The translations under genes were made by a program, and so were the position numbers. From Spinellus fusiger (taxonomy: Eukaryota > Mucoromycota > Mucoromycetes > Mucorales > Phycomycetaceae): a DNA stretch of 64,000 nt. Every line of letters begins with the position of its first letter. The stretch's first letter is position 1. The notes beneath the pieces are model-generated. The model was not told where the DNA came from, did not search any database, and saw only the letters and a list, made by a program, of their open reading frames with translations. This document shows, in pieces, positions 57,860 to 64,000 of this stretch. The stretch spans positions 248,001-312,000 of the forward strand of contig JALLLS010000031.1 of assembly GCA_025094145.1 (NCBI GenBank), read 5' to 3'.

Positions 57860-59578
57860 TTGTCCGAGTTGCTCTAAGTATCCCTCGTTGGATTTCGAAT
57901 TGCCACAGGATGACGGTTATCTTTTTGGTGTCCTGGTTTCCTTGCTGACTTTATGGCCTTTTGGATGTCTATTCATAATTCTCATTTTACCATCATTTCC
58001 ACTCATTTTCCATCATTTTTCCCTCATTGAGGTTTTATATTCTCTTTTCTTTCCGTCTCTTCTCTCTTTGCATTATTTTTTTCACTTATGTATTTGAAGT
58101 GTTTCAATGTTTATTCTTTTTTTCAAACGATCTCATAGGGTGGCTAAAATGCCTAATGCGCGAATAGCAATCAACACCCATAAATAAAAATACTTTGAAC
58201 TGTATTAATATAGTTCTGATGGGAAATTAAGCCATTCATAACTCATTATAGTGATCTCAAAGTTCAAGAGATTGTCGTTTGGCTTACACAATTTAAAAAA
58301 TTCCTGTTCTCTACTTGCTCATCAATGGCTGTCATATTCTCACTCAAATATAATAAAGTAAACTGATAGTATAGAATAATACAAAGATTCTGAAAGTGGA
58401 ACATGTTAGTTGTTATTGTGTATTCTACACATTTAGAGAGAAAGGGAGAGAGAAAGAAAGAAAGAAAGAGAGAAACACTACTGGAACTTATAGGAATATT
58501 TGTCACATAATAAATACTAAAAAAATATAAAGTATTGGTGACAAAAGAATACTCGGAAAAATACACTAGACTATCAAACTCTTGCATAGCACATAGTAAC
58601 CTAAAAAACAAAGAGTTATCTAAATAAATAAAAACATACTGTCTAGACAGAGAGTGAATATTGGCATGAGTTTATTTGAGTGATTAGAAAATAATCTATG
58701 TATCTTTACAAAGATGAACAATCTTGATCTTTCACACTTTAACTAGACTCATGTTTAAAGATGCAAATTTCTTTATCATTATTTATCTATCTTCTTGTAT
58801 AATTATTTCTCAACTACTTCTGCTCTAGAAACCACTGTACTCTTTGAATACCTACTTGATAGCTCTTATATACACTCCCAACTGCTTCATTACAGGTAAG
58901 ACTAAGATATTCTTACAGACATAGAAAGCCACGCTATATAAAATGCACTATCTATTCACCTATAATGGTTACCAGTGCGGTTTTTTAGTTCATAAATTAA
59001 AGTGAAACTTCCACTTGGTGTATTCAGTCTTAAGTTGTGATGCTGTATAGTAAAATTCACTGCATACACTCAACATAAGCAATAATCATAGTACATTTGC
59101 GTGAGATGAACAGTGATTCCTTATGAATGGAAATAAAACACACGCTTTTGTATGACTGGTCAAGGTCTCTTGTATATAACACAGTCCATGTATCAGTGTC
59201 CTGGCATCATCATCAAATCAAAGAAAGAAGTCTCTTTACAGTGTAATATGTGTTTCTTATAGTAAGCAGTAGTGTTTTAGAGTATAAATAAGACAACTCA
59301 GACAACCTAAGCAGGTACATGCTATACTAATGATAAAAATCGGGTCTATGGGAAAGGTGGAAGAGATATTCTATATAAAGAATGACTGCCATAAAAGGAT
59401 ATTTGTGTAGAGTGTGTGCGTAAGAGTCAGAAATCGGTCAAAGACTACCCATAATCAATAGGACACACTATATTTTACTTTGATATTTATTAGAATAAAA
59501 TAAAAATAGGGCGGGGAGTCACTTGTACCAGCACCATCAATCTGTGTAGTACCTTATATAGAGTTGTCTGTTTAGGAT
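57860..59578. other. AT-rich gene-poor region
   Basis: No supported gene. A GAAA/GAGA purine tract lies at about 58437-58473. The minus ORF at 58264-58611 runs through it and is not convincing. Confidence 0.45.
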
Positions 59579-59773
59579 CAGATTCTACCGCAGAAGATCG
59601 CACCGCGTAATAATGATGATTTCTGGATTAGTACAAGTGTAATACCAGGGCCTCAGGGCCCCAGTGCTCTCCCCAATTTTTTATCTGCGCTGGACGTATT
59701 TAAGCCGCCTTTTTGGAAGGTTTGTTTAACTTGTGGTGTTCTCTATAATATATGCTTATTTATGGCTTTATAG
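59579..59773 (+). pseudogene. Fragment of a tnp2/DUF4218-like transposon ORF (tentative)
   Basis: A GC-richer island in AT-rich DNA reads QILPQKIAPRNNDDFWIST, then VIPGPQGPSALPNFLSALD and VFKPPFWK before a TAG. The IPGP-x-x-P-x(5)-FL pattern resembles a motif of tnp2-type transposase proteins common in fungi. It has no ATG and is short. A lone exon of a host gene is an alternative. Confidence 0.3.
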
Positions 59774-62525
59774 CCTACACTTTCAAGAGAAAAGCTACCA
59801 GAACAAGAGTCAATACTCTTCAGACTAAGCACAACACAAAACAGTAATACAATGGCAACAGTGTATATCAAATGTATGGTAGATATGTTGTCTAGATTCT
59901 ACAGAACATACGATAAGCTCAAGGATGATAAGTTATCCACGTGACTAATCCAACATTCAGCAAGAGAATTAATAGTAAAAAGACTGAGTTTAGATCGATT
60001 GTTCAATATGTGTTTAGCTTACATACCTGTTCTATAGTAAAATATACTACACTTGGATTACAACCAATACAATCCATAAAGTAATAGTGAATAAGGTGGT
60101 AGGAATAAAACAGCAAAGGCATCAGACAACAAACATCGTGTGTAAGCACAGCTAGAGAGTCTATCACACACGTGACACCCCCTATTTTTTACGTATTTTC
60201 TCAGCCCCATAATCAAACTGAGAACAATATTCCTTTTTTAACCAGTACAGTTCACTTCCTTGGTGCTACAACCTTATGCGTCTAAGTGATATAGTATTTG
60301 TATAATTAGCAGAGAAAGAAATGAGTATGTGTTGTTTTATTTTAAAAAAAAAAAACGTGAAAGTATTTGTTATCAAAGTAACCTGTAATTAATTGTGGCA
60401 CCATAGGCATCAATCGCGGAGTAATGTTTTTGCTCTTATTCTAGCAGTGAGAATACCCACATACTTATTGGAGATTGGATCTACTTCAAAAATTATGACA
60501 GGATCAGACTCAATCTTGATTATATAAAGGCTTATATTTCTGTGTACGCCTCATTTCAAACAATAATGCTAGTTCTTATTGAATATAGTGTATTACACCT
60601 GTTTATAATAGTTTTTCAAGTGGGATTATTTCATAATAATGTTCATAATACTAAGAACAAGATGTGTGTTTGGTAATAAAGAGCTACATTTATCAAATAT
60701 ATATGCTATAATTTTCTTAGCTAATCGTATACTATAATAAACCATGCTAATTGAGATTACAATATCAGTGTCTCTTTAAATGCATTGACACAATTCTTCA
60801 ACATCTTCAACAAACTCAAGATCTAAAATACTTAGTCTCCTATACTATCAACTCCTTTTACTTCTCAATACGAGAGTAGCACAACTATTAAAATTGAAAG
60901 TAATTGTATGCGGCTACAATTGATTCAATGATTAAAGAGCATGCCTATGTACAATTCAAGTGCCACACCAGACACAATATAACTATCACCATAATATGTC
61001 TTACATGATGACAAAAAAACTCACTTGATTCTACTGATCATAAGACCTTTTTTTTTTAACAATAAAAGTGAGTTTATATCAAAAGATAAGATATTATGGC
61101 CCAAGATGTCTAATAATACACAAAAAAACGTTAATTGGTATATAAAAATCAACATTATTTCGGCAGTCCAAATTTGATGCCGCTCACAATTGCACTGGTA
61201 TGTGTGCACTGCTGGTAAATGTATCACACATCTATCTGGCACAATGACAATTTGAAGAGTTCAACTGATCATTCTAGCTGCTCATTGCTGTATTATTCAT
61301 AATTTAAATGATAAATATTCTGAAAGAGATACAGTAATTGAAAGATATTTCATATACTAACCATGTAATTATTGATAAAAGCCTATACTACATTCAATTC
61401 TATCTATATATCATACACATGGTATTTAAATAGAAAGAACCTTTGTTTATCAGACTATTGATGCATGTAATCTTGTATGCTGGATGTAAAATATAACAAA
61501 GTACTTTACAAAAGCTCTTGTTTGTAAAGAGAATAACAGATACAACCTAAATATGTCTCTAGATATAGTTATCTGTTTATTGTATGGTGACCCATCAAAA
61601 GTAACCGTTTTTTTCTTTTTTCAAATGCTGATTTTCTTTTTCAGACTCATACTTTATCTTAATAGTGTTATAACTTTATGAATTCATTAGCTAAAGACGT
61701 GTGTTGTATCCAAAGTCAATCCAGAGATATGTCTAATATAAGTAATACTAATCAATTGTATCAATAATAATAAGTGATTAGGGTCATGTGTGTAGACCCA
61801 ACTACAAGAAGCACATAAGTGTAACTACGGCAATTGATTAGTATATAAATAGTGTATATTCCACAAGATAAAAGCAATCTATTCTTAGATAAAGTCCTGT
61901 CATTCTATAGTTTTTTTATTCTTTAGTTTGGATAAAACAGTCTTCTACCAACAGATGTCTGTGTTCTGGATAAGTACCAGATAAACCAACAAGTGAAGAC
62001 ACAGAATGTATATCCAGTAGAGAGGATTCTTCACTAACAGTGTAAAGAATTCAATACAAGAGAACATGTGTATCATAAACAGACTACTAATGACAGTCTA
62101 AAAGAAACAACTTGAGGGATGTAAAAAACAGTGAGATGTCAATGACATGATGAAGAGTTGACAGTGACATCTCAATCGTAAGCAAAACAAAAAGTATTGG
62201 CTACACACATCAGTGGTTTCACTTATTCCAATGTAAATGTCACCAGAGCAGATCCATACCAGTAGCATGAGATGACATCTTGGCACAAGTGTTGCAATAG
62301 CATAGGAATGCACTACAGCTCTTATTGCTCATTTATCCTTGTCAGACAGATATAGATTGAAGACTCATTTGCACAGTACAGATGGCTTTGTGATATATTA
62401 AATAAACAAAGTAGTCTGATGTCTGTTTTCCTTCTGCCAAGTATCTCTTATACTATCCGATACCAAGGCACACTACCTATTACTCACTGTCTGTCTCTAA
62501 CACTTGGCAGGTGTTTATACCTGTA
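59774..62525. other. AT-rich gene-poor region
   Basis: No supported gene in about 2.7 kb. Short ORFs at 61021-61242 and 62098-62313 (minus) have no recognisable domain. Confidence 0.45.
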
Positions 62526-63140
62526 TCAATTAAAAGATGTCATGGAGTGTACCATCTGCTCCGGGACAACTACCAAAAAAGTGTCTTGAGTACCCACTGT
62601 AGTAGTTATCCAGTAGCAGATACACAACACTCTTCTTGGATAGCCAACAGATTCTGATTCAAAGTCATCTCTATTGGATCGTATGTCTGTAAGTACTGAT
62701 ATAAAATAAAATAAAAAGAACTGGATTGACTCTTCCTTAACTATGACTGTAGAGTGAAGAGCCAAAAGACAAGTAAATAGAGAATGAAGCATGGCCAGTC
62801 CAAGCAATGTGAGTATGATGAATACTGCTTGACGATAGGAACAGAATGAGTTTACTAGAAAGACACCGTCGACATTGAAAGATAACAGAAAAGAGTGTGT
62901 TGTCTGTGGCCTAAATCCACTCTTGTCTGTGGATAACCAACAGCGATTGCACACACAGGAGTTACTGATAAAAGTCCATGGTAAGACTCGAGTGGTGGGT
63001 GTTGAGTTGCCATGAGGACTGGTGGTAGAGAGTCTATCTTTTCTCTGAGGGTATCTGTGGTGTGTATTAAGAAAAGCCGTAAAGGAGAATAGCATAGTGT
63101 ATATCCCAGTGCAACGAGCAATAAGCAGTGATAGACTCAA
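62526..63140 (-). CDS. Possible membrane protein, 204 aa, unrecognised
   Basis: Uninterrupted ORF in a less AT-rich interval. It shows a hydrophobic start (SLLIARCTGIYTMLFSFTAFL), a Cys-containing loop (SCVCNRC), a second strong hydrophobic segment (VFIILTLLGLAMLHSLFTCL) and a third weaker one (FFLFYFISVL). A DHHC-type acyltransferase was considered, but the DHHC box is not present in this frame. Start codon and exon limits are uncertain. Confidence 0.35.
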   Translation of the reverse strand: MSLSLLIARCTGIYTMLFSFTAFLNTHHRYPQRKDRLSTTSPHGNSTPTTRVLPWTFISNSCVCNRCWLSTDKSGFRPQTTHSFLLSFNVDGVFLVNSFCSYRQAVFIILTLLGLAMLHSLFTCLLALHSTVIVKEESIQFFLFYFISVLTDIRSNRDDFESESVGYPRRVLCICYWITTTVGTQDTFLVVVPEQMVHSMTSFN

Positions 63141-63239
63141 ACAACTGAGGCTGTGTTTCTAGATGACTCATGACGTTGATCTAGATGACGCTTCTCAAAG
63201 AACAACTTCTTTTCCAAACAAAAATAACTCTAGTGTCTA

Positions 63240-63527
63240 GTGTTTAGTGAGTGGATGAGGGATGACTTTGTTGTTGAACTTCAGTGCGTTGTGTTGACTA
63301 AAGACAGTACAGGCTCAGGTGCGAGTGCGAGTGCGGGTGTTGTTTGTTTGTTTTTAAGGGTGTCTATAGCAAACAGTGCCTGGCTATTAGCGGGAGGAGC
63401 CGTGATTGTGCGGTGGGCACACACCGTACTCAACAGACACAGCATTTTAAATCTGCAGTGGCCATTGGAAGTACGCAGAATAAGCAAGGCAGGCTGGACT
63501 CTGTTTTGCTGTAAGACTGAGAGTTAA
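63240..63527 (+). CDS. Possible small ORF, 95 aa, unrecognised
   Basis: Reads MFSEWMRDDFVVELQCVV with a hydrophobic middle (SAWLLAGGAVIVRW). An overlapping minus-strand ORF (63281-63487) is equally open, so strand is unclear. Relatively GC-rich; no domain recognised. Confidence 0.2.
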   Translation: MFSEWMRDDFVVELQCVVLTKDSTGSGASASAGVVCLFLRVSIANSAWLLAGGAVIVRWAHTVLNRHSILNLQWPLEVRRISKAGWTLFCCKTES

Positions 63528-63677
63528 AGCGGCACTCACTGTCTATTTACCAAATAAAATAAAAATAAAATAAAAAAAGGCCCTTTACAAAGTCAAGCAG
63601 TGTGATGAGTCCACCTAGCAAGTAAAATATACACACACTTCTTCACTGTTTATTATTATAACTACTCTATCTTCATT

Positions 63678-63896
63678 ATGGATATAGATATAACAAAGCC
63701 ACAGTGCAATAGACTGCTTATTATCATTTTCTTAATTGTTTATGACATTGCTGCGCTACCTGCAACAATGGGACCAGGCAAAAAAGGGCGAACCTTAAAA
63801 AATCCTGAGCCTACAAGTATTGGAGCTACCTACTTGTATCTACCGCATATAATAGCCACAATGCAGTCCATCTATCACAACCTCTACAATGCCTAG
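63678..63896 (+). CDS. Hypothetical small protein with N-terminal hydrophobic segment, 72 aa
   Basis: ATG at 63678 opens MDIDITKPQCNRL, then LLIIIFLIVYDIAALP (possible signal anchor), and a polar C terminus (GPGKKGRTLKNPEPTS) to TAG at 63896. Preceded by AT-rich leader. It may be a complete small gene or the first exon of a gene leaving the window. Confidence 0.35.
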   Translation: MDIDITKPQCNRLLIIIFLIVYDIAALPATMGPGKKGRTLKNPEPTSIGATYLYLPHIIATMQSIYHNLYNA

Positions 63897-64000
63897 GATG
63901 GAGGGGAACAGACAGGATACTTATAATGTAAAAGAATAGCCATGTCTAACGACCACATCGTCAACACTGCAGAGAGAAGGAAAGATACCGCAGTCTATGG

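Noticed and set aside
62526..63140. DHHC palmitoyltransferase
   Set aside because: Cys pairs and membrane segments suggested it, but no DHHC box is present in the open frame and no splice pattern supplying it was found.

Overview
This window looks like nuclear DNA of an early-diverging filamentous fungus, most likely Mucoromycota (Mucorales-like). The reasons are AT-rich sequence, eukaryotic genes split by very short GT-AG introns (about 35-80 nt), fungal housekeeping genes (TMA64/eIF2D, TRS31, RRN3, GCD1, POP5), two members of a lineage-type orphan family, and a dense mix of LINE, Helitron and Tc1/mariner elements. No prokaryotic, organellar, rRNA, tRNA or CRISPR feature was recognised. Species cannot be named from the sequence alone.

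Layout. 0.9-7.4 kb is a compact housekeeping block: eIF2D (+), TRS31 (-) and RRN3 (-). 7.4-15.7 kb is a mostly silent AT-rich stretch with one uncertain ORF and a possible solo LTR. 15.7-18.3 kb holds an MIT-domain gene (+), followed by a tiny I78-type inhibitor gene (-) with a GC-AG intron at 18.7-19.0 kb. 19.1-21.4 kb carries a decayed mariner and a decayed Helitron. 21.5-23.9 kb holds a Fanzor (eukaryotic TnpB-like) gene with a possible guide-RNA region behind it. 24.5-32.3 kb is a second gene-rich block: a PPR protein (+), GCD1/eIF2B-gamma (-), POP5 (+), a small ricin-B-like lectin (+) and a PA-TM-RING ubiquitin ligase (+).

33.5-51.4 kb contains two minus-strand members of a fungal orphan family that flank an island of two LINEs in the same orientation. 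LINE-A (37.5-43.9 kb) has about 2.8 tandem 356-bp monomers at its 5' end; LINE-B (44.3-49.2 kb) is older. 51.7-56.5 kb has a second mariner copy, a Helitron helicase fragment with a readable 3' terminus, an unknown single-exon gene, and a short Helitron deletion derivative. 56.9-57.8 kb is the 3' end of a third retroelement. 57.9-64 kb is mainly AT-rich and sparsely coding.

The host genes cover translation (eIF2D, eIF2B-gamma), rRNA and tRNA production (RRN3, POP5), membrane traffic (TRS31, the MIT protein), mitochondrial RNA handling (PPR) and protein turnover (RING ligase). They show no operon-like functional link. The most unusual content is mobile: the Fanzor locus, the LINE monomer array, LINE 3' ends that share a hairpin architecture while the stem sequence changes, and a pair of Helitron ends with compensatory stem changes.
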